Below, in pieces: positions 44,619 to 51,498 of a DNA stretch of 51,498 nucleotides (the stretch's first letter is position 1; every line of letters begins with the position of its first letter). The position numbers and the translations under genes are program-made. Source of the DNA: Gemmatimonadota bacterium (GTDB taxonomy: Bacteria > Latescibacterota > UBA2968 > UBA8231); contig JABHFS010000042.1 in the NCBI GenBank assembly GCA_018672475.1, positions 1 through 51,498 of the forward strand, given 5' to 3'. Under the pieces are notes generated by a model, which saw nothing but the letters and a program-made list of their open reading frames with translations, made no database searches and was not told the origin of the DNA.

Positions 44619-45956
44619 ATGCAACTCGACGATAGGCAAAAAAAGTTATTGGGGCGGACCTTCCTCGACTATCAGTCGACCGAGGCTTTTCTCCAAAACC
44701 CGATCGTGGTATCCAGAGCGGAAGGCGTGTATTACTGGGATACAGAGGGGCGCCGTTATTTCGACGGCATCGGCGGTATCTTTGTGGCCAATTTAGGGCA
44801 TGGACACCCGCGGGTAATTGAGGCGGTTAAACGCCAGCTCGATACGATGAGTTTTTCGCCGCCGATGCACGGTACGTCCGATATCGCCTTGGATTTTGTC
44901 GAGCGCGTGGGTGAGGTGACGCCGGGTACGCTAAATTTCGTCAAGCCATTTTCCGGTGGATCGGAATCGATGGAGGCGGCGATGAAATTTGCTCGCCAAT
45001 ATTACAAGCAGACCGACCGACCGCACAAGTACAAGTTCGTCAGTCGCTATTTGGGTTATCACGGCAGCACCTTTGGGGCGATGGCCGCCAGTGGTACCGG
45101 TAAGCGCAAAACGCCTTTCGAACCGCAGATGCCCGGATTCATCAAGGTCTATCCGCCGAGTTATTATCGCGACCGTTTTGCGTCCTGGGAAGAATGCAAC
45201 CGCTTTTGCGCGCAGATGTTCGAGGATGCGATTATCAACGAAGACCCGGACACGGTAGCGGGCGTGATTGTCGAACCCATCGGTAATACTGGGGGCATTA
45301 TTCCCCCGACAGAAGAATATTTCCACCTCTTGCGTGAGATCTGCGACCGCCATGACGTATTGCTGATATTCGATGAGATTATCACGGGTTGGGGCCGCAC
45401 GGGGTCGATGTTTGCCGCCGAGACCTTTGGCGCTATCCCCGATATTATTTGTAGCGGCAAAGCCCTGTCGAATGGTACGATCCCTTTGGGGGCGATGATC
45501 GCGCGTGAGGATATGGCTGAAGCGTTTAAAGGCGATCCGGCCGCCGGGTTAAATTTTGCACATGGCCACACCTATGCTGGCAGTCCGGTCGGGTGTGCTG
45601 CCGGCTTGGCAGTGATCAACGAGATCGTCGAAAAAGATTTGGCAGCGAGAGCTGGGAAAATGGGAACTTATTTGGCCGAGAAGCTCGAAGGCTTGAAAAA
45701 ATACGGCGTGGTGCGCGAGGTCCGTGGGCGGGGATTGATCCGCGGCGTCGAATTTGTAAAGGATACGAACGGATTGCAGCCCTTCCCCGAATTGGGTATG
45801 GCTTTGAAGAAAACCGCGTTGCAGAATGGGTTAATAATTCGCGTTGACCCGACCTGGTTTGCGGTAGTGCCGGCGCTGGTTATCAGCAAGGACGAGGTCG
45901 ACGAAATGTGCGAATTGATCGACCGGAGTCTGCAGGAGGCGTTGGCTATGGTGTAG
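44619..45956 (+). CDS. Class III pyridoxal-phosphate aminotransferase
   Basis: The 445-residue protein has the class III pattern: FDGIGGIFVANLGHGHPRV, FSGGSESMEAAMKFARQYY, LLIFDEIITGWGRTGSMF, and the PLP lysine in CSGKALSNGTIPLGAM. Members act on omega-amino acids, beta-alanine, ornithine or acetylornithine. I use ATG 44619, preceded by GGGGGAG and one base after the peptidase stop, rather than the longer 44592 frame. Linkage to the M20 enzyme suggests a peptide- or amino-acid catabolic pair. Confidence 0.88.
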   Translation: MQLDDRQKKLLGRTFLDYQSTEAFLQNPIVVSRAEGVYYWDTEGRRYFDGIGGIFVANLGHGHPRVIEAVKRQLDTMSFSPPMHGTSDIALDFVERVGEVTPGTLNFVKPFSGGSESMEAAMKFARQYYKQTDRPHKYKFVSRYLGYHGSTFGAMAASGTGKRKTPFEPQMPGFIKVYPPSYYRDRFASWEECNRFCAQMFEDAIINEDPDTVAGVIVEPIGNTGGIIPPTEEYFHLLREICDRHDVLLIFDEIITGWGRTGSMFAAETFGAIPDIICSGKALSNGTIPLGAMIAREDMAEAFKGDPAAGLNFAHGHTYAGSPVGCAAGLAVINEIVEKDLAARAGKMGTYLAEKLEGLKKYGVVREVRGRGLIRGVEFVKDTNGLQPFPELGMALKKTALQNGLIIRVDPTWFAVVPALVISKDEVDEMCELIDRSLQEALAMV

Positions 45957-46022
45957 TATTGCAGTGGGTTTGCAATACGGTGCAACGCATGGGGATTTTC
46001 GCGAACACCGCAGCGAGATGGA

Positions 46023-47306
46023 TTATGGCGTTTCGAGTTTTTGTGCGGCGGCGACACCTTGCTCTTCGTCGACGAAACATAGGAAGACCCCGCCTGCGAT
46101 AAAAAGCAGCACGATCGAGAGGATGCCGAAGCGCGGGTTGCCCGTCAGCACCGCGACCCATCCCATCAACGCGGGACCGATTACAGCGGCGAACTTGCCG
46201 AGCATATTATAAAAGCCGAAGAATTCCGCCGCCCGGTTGCGGGGTATGAGCCGTGAATACAATGAGCGGCTAAGCGCCTGAACTCCGCCCTGAACCAGGC
46301 CGACCGCGGTGGCGAGTAGGTAAAATTCCCAAATTTCATCTAAGAAATAACCCCAGACGGTCACCGCAATATAGGCGGCCAGGCCGATAAACAGCCCTTT
46401 GCGGGTACCGATTTTTTCGCCGAGCTTGCCGAATATTATGGCGGCGGGAAAACCGACGAATTGAGTGATGCCCAAGGCGAGCAGCAGGTTGTCGGTGGCA
46501 AAGCCGATCGACATGCCATAGTCGACCGCCATACGCACGATGGTGTCGACGCCGTCGATATAGAGCCAATAGCTGATAAGGAAGACAAAGGTAACGCGCA
46601 GGCGGCGGATCTCGCGGAAGGTCTCGATCAATTGACGGTAGCCGGCCGAGATCGCGCGCCAACCCTTGTTGGGCTGGGTCGGCGTCGATTCTTCGACCCA
46701 GAGCCATAACGGGATCGAGAAGACGGCCCACCAAATCGCGACCATCAGGAAGCAGACCCGCACCGCTTGAGTTGCATCGGCTAAGCCAAAGGTTTGCGGG
46801 TGTAAGACCATTGCGACATTGAGTGCAAAGAGCAGACCCCCGCCGAGATAGCCGAGGCTATAACCCAAGGCCGAAACGAAATCTGATTGTTCGCGATCGG
46901 CGACGGCGACGAGCAACGAATCGTAAAAAGTGTTGGCTCCAGAAAACCCCACTGCGGCCAAGGCGTAGACGAATACGGCGAGGATCCAGGCGCCTTCGGA
47001 GACCAAGTAGAGGCAGCCGGTGGCGAGAATGCCCAAAAAGGCGAAGGCGAAGAGGAATTTGCGGCGGGTGCCGCCCTGGTCGGCGATAGCCCCTAATAGC
47101 GGGGCGAGAAAGACCACGACCAGACTGCTGAACGAATTGGCCAGTCCGAGTTGAAAGGTGCTGTGCTCGATATCAGCACCGGAGTTCCAATATTCCTTAA
47201 AAAACACCGGAAAGAATGCGGCCATGACCGTTGTGGCAAAGGCCGAGTTGGCCCAATCGTATAAAGCCCATGACACGACTTGTTTGTTGTTGCGAGCACC
47301 CGGCAT
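46023..47306 (-). CDS. UMF1-family MFS transporter
   Basis: The 427-residue protein has about 12 membrane segments and the UMF1/Atg22-like N-terminus VVSWALYDWANSAFATTVMA. Other features are the LAPLLGAIADQGGTRRKF loop and PRNRAAEFFGFYNMLGKFAA near the end. The family moves small solutes, but the cargo is unknown. It stands alone in this region, opposite the aminotransferase, with 66 bases between the convergent stops. Confidence 0.85.
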   Translation of the reverse strand: MPGARNNKQVVSWALYDWANSAFATTVMAAFFPVFFKEYWNSGADIEHSTFQLGLANSFSSLVVVFLAPLLGAIADQGGTRRKFLFAFAFLGILATGCLYLVSEGAWILAVFVYALAAVGFSGANTFYDSLLVAVADREQSDFVSALGYSLGYLGGGLLFALNVAMVLHPQTFGLADATQAVRVCFLMVAIWWAVFSIPLWLWVEESTPTQPNKGWRAISAGYRQLIETFREIRRLRVTFVFLISYWLYIDGVDTIVRMAVDYGMSIGFATDNLLLALGITQFVGFPAAIIFGKLGEKIGTRKGLFIGLAAYIAVTVWGYFLDEIWEFYLLATAVGLVQGGVQALSRSLYSRLIPRNRAAEFFGFYNMLGKFAAVIGPALMGWVAVLTGNPRFGILSIVLLFIAGGVFLCFVDEEQGVAAAQKLETP

Positions 47307-47671
47307 ATGTTTAGCGATGTATCTCGTTTAGGTAACGTTTTTTTTCAGATGGTCCAATTCGCCGAACAGTGCGCCGCGTCTAACGGCGCGCCGATCGAGT
47401 AGCTGGCGCCTTGTTTGTGGATCGGTGAATAACCGCCACAAGGACCATGGCTCAGGACGTGTTATTTATAGTATAGTGCTAAAAGGCTGCTTGTGGGCAG
47501 GTTAACACCCATAAAAAGGCGAAAGGCCAATCCCAGAACATGCCTGTGATCCCCGCGCGCAGCAGATCGTAGAGCGGAGAAGCGGCTGCGCCGACCGCTC
47601 ATTTCACCGTGCTGATGACTGCGGGCTGGCGCTGGAGAACTCGGCCGCAAAGTTTGGGCAGCACCTAGGCA
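47307..47671. other. Intergenic region, mostly featureless
   Basis: About 365 bases between the transporter start and the sigma-54-like remnant contain the transporter promoter region, with a T-tract at 47338-47345, and short GC-rich palindromes near 47380-47420. I find no intact gene. Confidence 0.4.
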
Positions 47672-48106
47672 GTGGATGGTGCAATAAGCCGTATAGGGCG
47701 GGTAAGGCGAGGGCTGGCCGATGCGATGGTTCACGGGGTTAAGAGTCGTTGGATGCAGGTCGAGTCGGTGTATTTTTCGTCGATAGGCGCGCAAGCATAC
47801 AACTGGCCGGGCAATGCGCACGAATTGCAGAATGCGGTGCTGGATGAGGCGGTGGTGGTGCAGACGTTGGGTTTGCAGGACAAGGCAATTATTGCACCAA
47901 CGCTAAATAGGCGCCAGCGCGAATGGGTGGATCTGTTGGCGGATAATGCTGGTGGACTGACAGTGACCGAGATCATGCGATCGCCCTCAGGAAATAAATC
48001 AAGCGGCGGACAGCCCGGTCGTACATTGCAGAACGATCTGCTCAAAGTAAAAAAATGGCCTATGCCGAATGGCTTAAGGACGGTAGTGCCCGGCGGCAGC
48101 AACTGA
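47672..48106 (+). pseudogene. Sigma-54-dependent activator remnant
   Basis: A 144-codon frame contains QAYNWPGNAHELQNAVLDEAVV, matching the C-terminal end of the sigma-54 interaction AAA domain (canonical pattern YDWPGNVRELQNAV). The ATPase motifs that should lie about 200 residues upstream are absent. After it, LNRRQREWVDLLADNAGG reads like a winged-helix tail rather than the usual Fis domain. I infer a fragment of a regulator, perhaps fused by deletion. A truncated functional DNA-binding protein cannot be excluded. Confidence 0.5.
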
Positions 48107-48181
48107 GGGCAGGGGCTTGAGCGTTTTTTTTAAACGAATGGTTGTAAATCGCTTAAAACGCCAAAGAAAGCACGGAAAAAT

Positions 48182-48943
48182 ATGATACTAAAAGACCGTA
48201 TTGCACTCGTGACCGGCGCTGCCGGTGGAATCGGCCAAGCTATTTGCACGGCGCTCGCCGCGGAGGGCGCGACCATCGCCGTGCATTACCATAAGCAAGA
48301 GGCGGCGGCGCTTGATCTAGTCGGCGAACTCGGCGGTGCTGCGACTGCGTTTCAGGCGGATATCACCGCGGCGGACCAGGCGCAATCGCTGGTCGATCGC
48401 GTCGTCGAGCGGATGGGGGGGATAGATATACTGATCAACAATGCCGGCATTACCATCGGTGGCCAGTCGGTTGTTGATATGCCGCTGGAAGATTGGCATA
48501 AGGTCGTCGATGTCAATCTGCACAGCGTGCTCTACATGAGCAAGGCGGCATTGCCGTATATGCGTAAGCGGCAGGATGGCGCGGTGGTTAATATCGCCTC
48601 GAATGTGGTCAATACTTTGCCGGGTGGAGCCGCGGCTTATGCTACTACGAAGGCCGGGGTAGTGGCATTGACGAAGGTCCTTTCAAAAGAGGAAGCACAA
48701 CACGGGATTCGCGTAAACGCGATCTCGCCGGGGATCATACACGCGGGCATGGGCGTGGGCGCCTTAAACAGGCGAACGCCGGAAGTACGCGAGCAGTTTC
48801 TCAATACCATCCCGATGCGCCGTTCGGGCGGGGCTGAAGAGGTCGCCGCCGCGGTGGTCTTTTTAGCCTCGTCGTCAGCCAGTTATGTCACGGGGCAGCA
48901 TATGAGTGTAAATGGCGGGGACCGCACCGAATCCTACCAATAG
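48182..48943 (+). CDS. SDR-family oxidoreductase (FabG-like)
   Basis: The 253-residue short-chain dehydrogenase has the cofactor motif VTGAAGGIGQAICTALAAEG, NNAGI near residue 88, the catalytic Tyr/Lys in AAYATTKAGVVAL with the preceding NIAS serine, and a C-terminal SYVTGQHMSVNGG. Fatty-acid, sugar or alcohol oxidation is possible. The RBS is weak (CGGAAAAAT). It lies 38 bases ahead of the AGE epimerase pair and may be co-transcribed. Confidence 0.9.
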   Translation: MILKDRIALVTGAAGGIGQAICTALAAEGATIAVHYHKQEAAALDLVGELGGAATAFQADITAADQAQSLVDRVVERMGGIDILINNAGITIGGQSVVDMPLEDWHKVVDVNLHSVLYMSKAALPYMRKRQDGAVVNIASNVVNTLPGGAAAYATTKAGVVALTKVLSKEEAQHGIRVNAISPGIIHAGMGVGALNRRTPEVREQFLNTIPMRRSGGAEEVAAAVVFLASSSASYVTGQHMSVNGGDRTESYQ

Positions 48944-48980
48944 TTGACCGAGTAATCGATTGCCGTACATTGGCAGCTAT

Positions 48981-50276
48981 ATGAGAGCTAATTGCAAACT
49001 ATTTATTCTTTTTTTGGTCTTTGCCGGCCGCGTCGAATCAGCCCAGCCCGATACGGGTGAATTGCATCGGTTGCAGACTGGGCTTGAGCGAATGCTCAAT
49101 GAGAATATCGTGTCCTTTTGGTATCCTGAAACACTTGATCCCGCCGGAGGGTTCCGCCTCAACCACGATAGTCAGGGCGATTGGCTTGGACCGGCGGACA
49201 AAGTCCTGGTGGTGCAGGCGCGGACCGTGTGGTTCTTCTCGCGACTCTACAACGACGGATATGGCGGCGAAGAGCATATTGAAGCGGCTAAGCACGGGTT
49301 CGAATTCTTGCGCGACAAGATGTGGGATCCGGTCTTCGGCGGTTTTTTCTGGGCGGTGGATGATGCCGGTCAGATCGCTACCCGGCCACACAAGCACCTC
49401 TATGCGCAGAGTTTTGCACTCTACGCGTTGGCCGAATACGTCAAGGCGACGGCGGATACATCAGCCTTTGATCTGGCGCAGGACTTATTCGACCTGCTCG
49501 ATGAAAAAGCCCACGATGTCGAATACGGTGGTTATCAAGAGTGGTTTCTCCGCAATTGGCAGCCAGGTCCGCAACCAGGGGCCTATATGGCAACTCCGCC
49601 CGGCGGTAAATTGATGAATACCCACCTGCATTTGATGGAAGCCCTGACCGCTTATTATCTGGTTAGCGGCGACGAGCGGGTGCGCGAGCGATTGTTGGAG
49701 CTGATGTTTGTGCAAGCCAATGCGGTTGTGCGCAAAAGGCTCGGTGTTTGTACCGACAAGTATCAGCGCGATTGGACCCCGATTCTTGAACCGCCGCACA
49801 ATCGCGTCTCGTATGGCCACGATATTGAAAATGTCTGGTTGCTGATTGCAGCGCATAATGCCGCCGGATTAACCAATGTGCCACAACGTGATTTATACCG
49901 GCAGTTGATGGACTATGCGCTAAAATACGGTTTTGACCACGAGGCGGGCGGCTTTTATTCGGCTGGGGAATTCGATGCGCCGGCCGACGAACGGCAGAAG
50001 ATTTTTTGGGTGCAGGCGGAGGGCATGGTCGCGGCGTTGACGATGTACCGTGAGACGGGGGAACTGAAATACTGGCAGGCCTTTGTAAAGACCTACGATT
50101 GGGTAGTCGAACGGCAAGCAGATTGGGCACACGGGGATTGGCATGCCGTGATCGATGAGGATGGCGCGATGCGCGGCGCGAAGGCGGGTAAGTGGAAATC
50201 GCCCTATCACAACGGCCGAGCGGTGCTCGAATCGCTGCGTCTGTTGAAAAAAATGCGCGCCGAATGGCAACCGTGA
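48981..50276 (+). CDS. Exported AGE-family (cellobiose 2-epimerase-like) protein
   Basis: The 431-residue protein starts with a signal peptide (MRANCKLFILFLVFAGRVES). The mature alpha/alpha-barrel has the AGE/cellobiose-2-epimerase pattern: WDPVFGGFFWAVDDAG, HLYAQSFALYALAEY, KLMNTHLHLMEALTAYY, SYGHDIENVWLL with the conserved HDxE, and KIFWVQAEGMVAALTMYR. It probably epimerises the C2 of a reducing-end glucose or mannose residue in an exported oligosaccharide. ATG 48981 gives the signal peptide; upstream TTG is rejected. Its stop overlaps the next gene's start (TGATG). Confidence 0.82.
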   Translation: MRANCKLFILFLVFAGRVESAQPDTGELHRLQTGLERMLNENIVSFWYPETLDPAGGFRLNHDSQGDWLGPADKVLVVQARTVWFFSRLYNDGYGGEEHIEAAKHGFEFLRDKMWDPVFGGFFWAVDDAGQIATRPHKHLYAQSFALYALAEYVKATADTSAFDLAQDLFDLLDEKAHDVEYGGYQEWFLRNWQPGPQPGAYMATPPGGKLMNTHLHLMEALTAYYLVSGDERVRERLLELMFVQANAVVRKRLGVCTDKYQRDWTPILEPPHNRVSYGHDIENVWLLIAAHNAAGLTNVPQRDLYRQLMDYALKYGFDHEAGGFYSAGEFDAPADERQKIFWVQAEGMVAALTMYRETGELKYWQAFVKTYDWVVERQADWAHGDWHAVIDEDGAMRGAKAGKWKSPYHNGRAVLESLRLLKKMRAEWQP

Positions 50277-51498
50277 TGCTTGCGCGCTTGATGTTGTGTA
50301 GTTGTCTGCTGGCCGCTCCGGCCGTGGCGGCTGAGCCCGAGGTTCTTGCTGAACGAGCGCGGATATTGCGCAAGATTCTCTATGAGAATATGCTGCCTTT
50401 TTGGTATCCGCAAAGCATCGATAAGCAGTATGGCGGTTATCGGCTGAATCACGACATACGGGGGGTATATCAGGGCGATTCGCCAAAATACCTGGTAACC
50501 CAGGCGCGGATGCTGTGGTTTTTTTCGCGGCTCTATCGATCGGGTTTGGGCGATACCCGGCACCTCGAAGCCGCCCGACATGGCTATGAGTTTATGCGCG
50601 ACGCGCTATGGGATAGCGAATACGGTGGCTTTCACTGGGCAGTTGATGTCAAAGGCAAACAGGCGACCATGGCCGACCGGCATCTCTACGGGCAGGCCTT
50701 TGGTCTGTATGCACTGAGCGAATACGCGCTGGCCAGCGATGACATTGAAGCCAAGAAGCTCGCTGAAACGCATTTTGCCCTGCTCGAGGAGCGTGCGCAC
50801 GATAAGCAATACGGGGGATATATCGAGTATTTTCGCCGCGATTGGTCCCATGCCCCGGCCGATAGCATGACCTTCTTTTATACCACGCCTGCTACTAAGT
50901 TGATGAACACCCATCTGCATCTGATGGAGGCGATGACGAGCTATTATCGACTCACTCGGGATCCGCTGGCGAGAGAGCGGTTGATCGAACTCATCCAAAT
51001 ACAGAGCAATGCCGTCTGGCGCAAGCGCCATGGCGCCTGCACCGATGGTTATCAATTGGACTGGACGCCATTGACTGGGCGCTGGTACGACCTGGTTTAT
51101 TATGGCCACGATATTGAGAATGTGCGGATGTTGATCGAAGCCTTAGACGGCGCTGAATTGTCAAAGGGGCCGTTTCGTGACTTTATGCGACGGATGTGGG
51201 ACTATGGTCTAGAAAAGGGCTATGACCACGAGCAGGGCGGTTTTTTTAATACCGGTCGCCTCGGCCAACCTGCCGGCCGCAAGAACAAGGTCTTTTGGGT
51301 CCAAGGCGAGGCGATGCTCAGCGCTCTGCATATGTATAAGCTGACGGGAAAGACGCACTATTTCGAATACTTCTCCGATATATTGCGCTGGATCGACGTG
51401 CATCAAGTCGACTGGGAAAATGGTGAATGGTTTGAGGAGATCGACGTGCAAGGAAGAGCCAAGGGCGTCAAGGCCGGGGAGTGGAAAGCGGCCTATCA
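50276..51498 (+). CDS. Second exported AGE-family protein, cut at the window end
   Basis: A paralogue of the preceding gene, with its own signal peptide (MLARLMLCSCLLAAPAVAAE). It runs off the window after about 407 codons without a stop. Shared motifs include YGGYRLNHDIRG, LWDSEYGGFHWAVD, HLYGQAFGLYALSEYA, KLMNTHLHLMEAMTSYY and YYGHDIENVRML. By alignment with the neighbour only some 25 residues are missing. ATG 50276 overlaps the neighbour's TGA by one base. The pair suggests two sugar substrates or a linked heteromer. Confidence 0.82.
   Translation, partial: MLARLMLCSCLLAAPAVAAEPEVLAERARILRKILYENMLPFWYPQSIDKQYGGYRLNHDIRGVYQGDSPKYLVTQARMLWFFSRLYRSGLGDTRHLEAARHGYEFMRDALWDSEYGGFHWAVDVKGKQATMADRHLYGQAFGLYALSEYALASDDIEAKKLAETHFALLEERAHDKQYGGYIEYFRRDWSHAPADSMTFFYTTPATKLMNTHLHLMEAMTSYYRLTRDPLARERLIELIQIQSNAVWRKRHGACTDGYQLDWTPLTGRWYDLVYYGHDIENVRMLIEALDGAELSKGPFRDFMRRMWDYGLEKGYDHEQGGFFNTGRLGQPAGRKNKVFWVQGEAMLSALHMYKLTGKTHYFEYFSDILRWIDVHQVDWENGEWFEEIDVQGRAKGVKAGEWKAAY

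Overview
The window is about 51.5 kb of gene-dense bacterial chromosome, moderately GC-rich by eye. Genes are often coupled by 1-4 base overlaps (TAATG, ATGA, TGATG). I see no tRNA, rRNA, insertion sequence, phage module or CRISPR array. The mix (DUF362 plus sulfatase, PhyH dioxygenase, Gfo/Idh/MocA dehydrogenase, Ldh-type oxidoreductase, class III aminotransferase, secreted sugar epimerases, UMF1 transporter, LA_2272-like repeats, caspase-like peptidase) resembles uncultured Latescibacterota/Poribacteria-type heterotrophs. That placement is an inference; no phylogenetic marker here settles it.

Layout. 1-2820 (minus): a decayed methylenetetrahydrofolate-reductase remnant, then a Bax1-type nuclease (DUF790) coupled to an XPB helicase. 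2950-7390 (plus): a small exported ORF ending at an in-frame TGA, then DUF362, sulfatase and fdhD in an overlapping operon, then a TIM-barrel protein. 7538-10808 (minus): class I fumarase and a uronate-isomerase-like amidohydrolase. 11076-15483 (minus): an NAD-linked formate dehydrogenase. Its catalytic subunit looks like two ORFs but is one selenoprotein: the TGA at 12729-12731 lies at the Sec/Cys site, and a SECIS-like hairpin follows it. 15623-18347: an unrecognised protein, a short FAD protein and two small ORFs. 18481-23276 (plus): methyltransferase, flippase and a TMTC-like GT-C/TPR protein, suggesting surface glycan or glycoprotein assembly. 23726-27275 (plus): homoserine dehydrogenase, a phosphoglycerate-mutase-like proposed homoserine kinase, and aspartate-semialdehyde dehydrogenase, a threonine-branch operon. 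27433-37660: mostly catabolic, accessory and repair genes (M20 peptidase, Ldh, DUF5069, Gfo/Idh/MocA, a glycosidase-like barrel, PhyH, DUF427, LMW-PTP, amidohydrolase, uracil-DNA glycosylase, 2-hydroxyacid dehydrogenase).

37860-41202 (plus) is the most unusual locus: an ECF sigma factor, a membrane anti-sigma-like protein split by a -1 frameshift at a run of eight G, and an exported caspase-like peptidase with LA_2272-like repeats and a probable outer-membrane or surface C-terminus. I read it as a three-gene envelope-sensing or protease-effector system. 41510-51498: a paralogue of the glycosidase-like barrel, a small lipoprotein, an M20 peptidase coupled to an aminotransferase, a UMF1-family transporter, a broken sigma-54 activator remnant, an SDR dehydrogenase, and two tandem exported AGE-family (cellobiose-2-epimerase-like) proteins, the second cut by the window end.

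The best-supported discoveries are the selenocysteine formate dehydrogenase with its recoding hairpin and the sigma/anti-sigma/caspase operon with its homopolymer frameshift.
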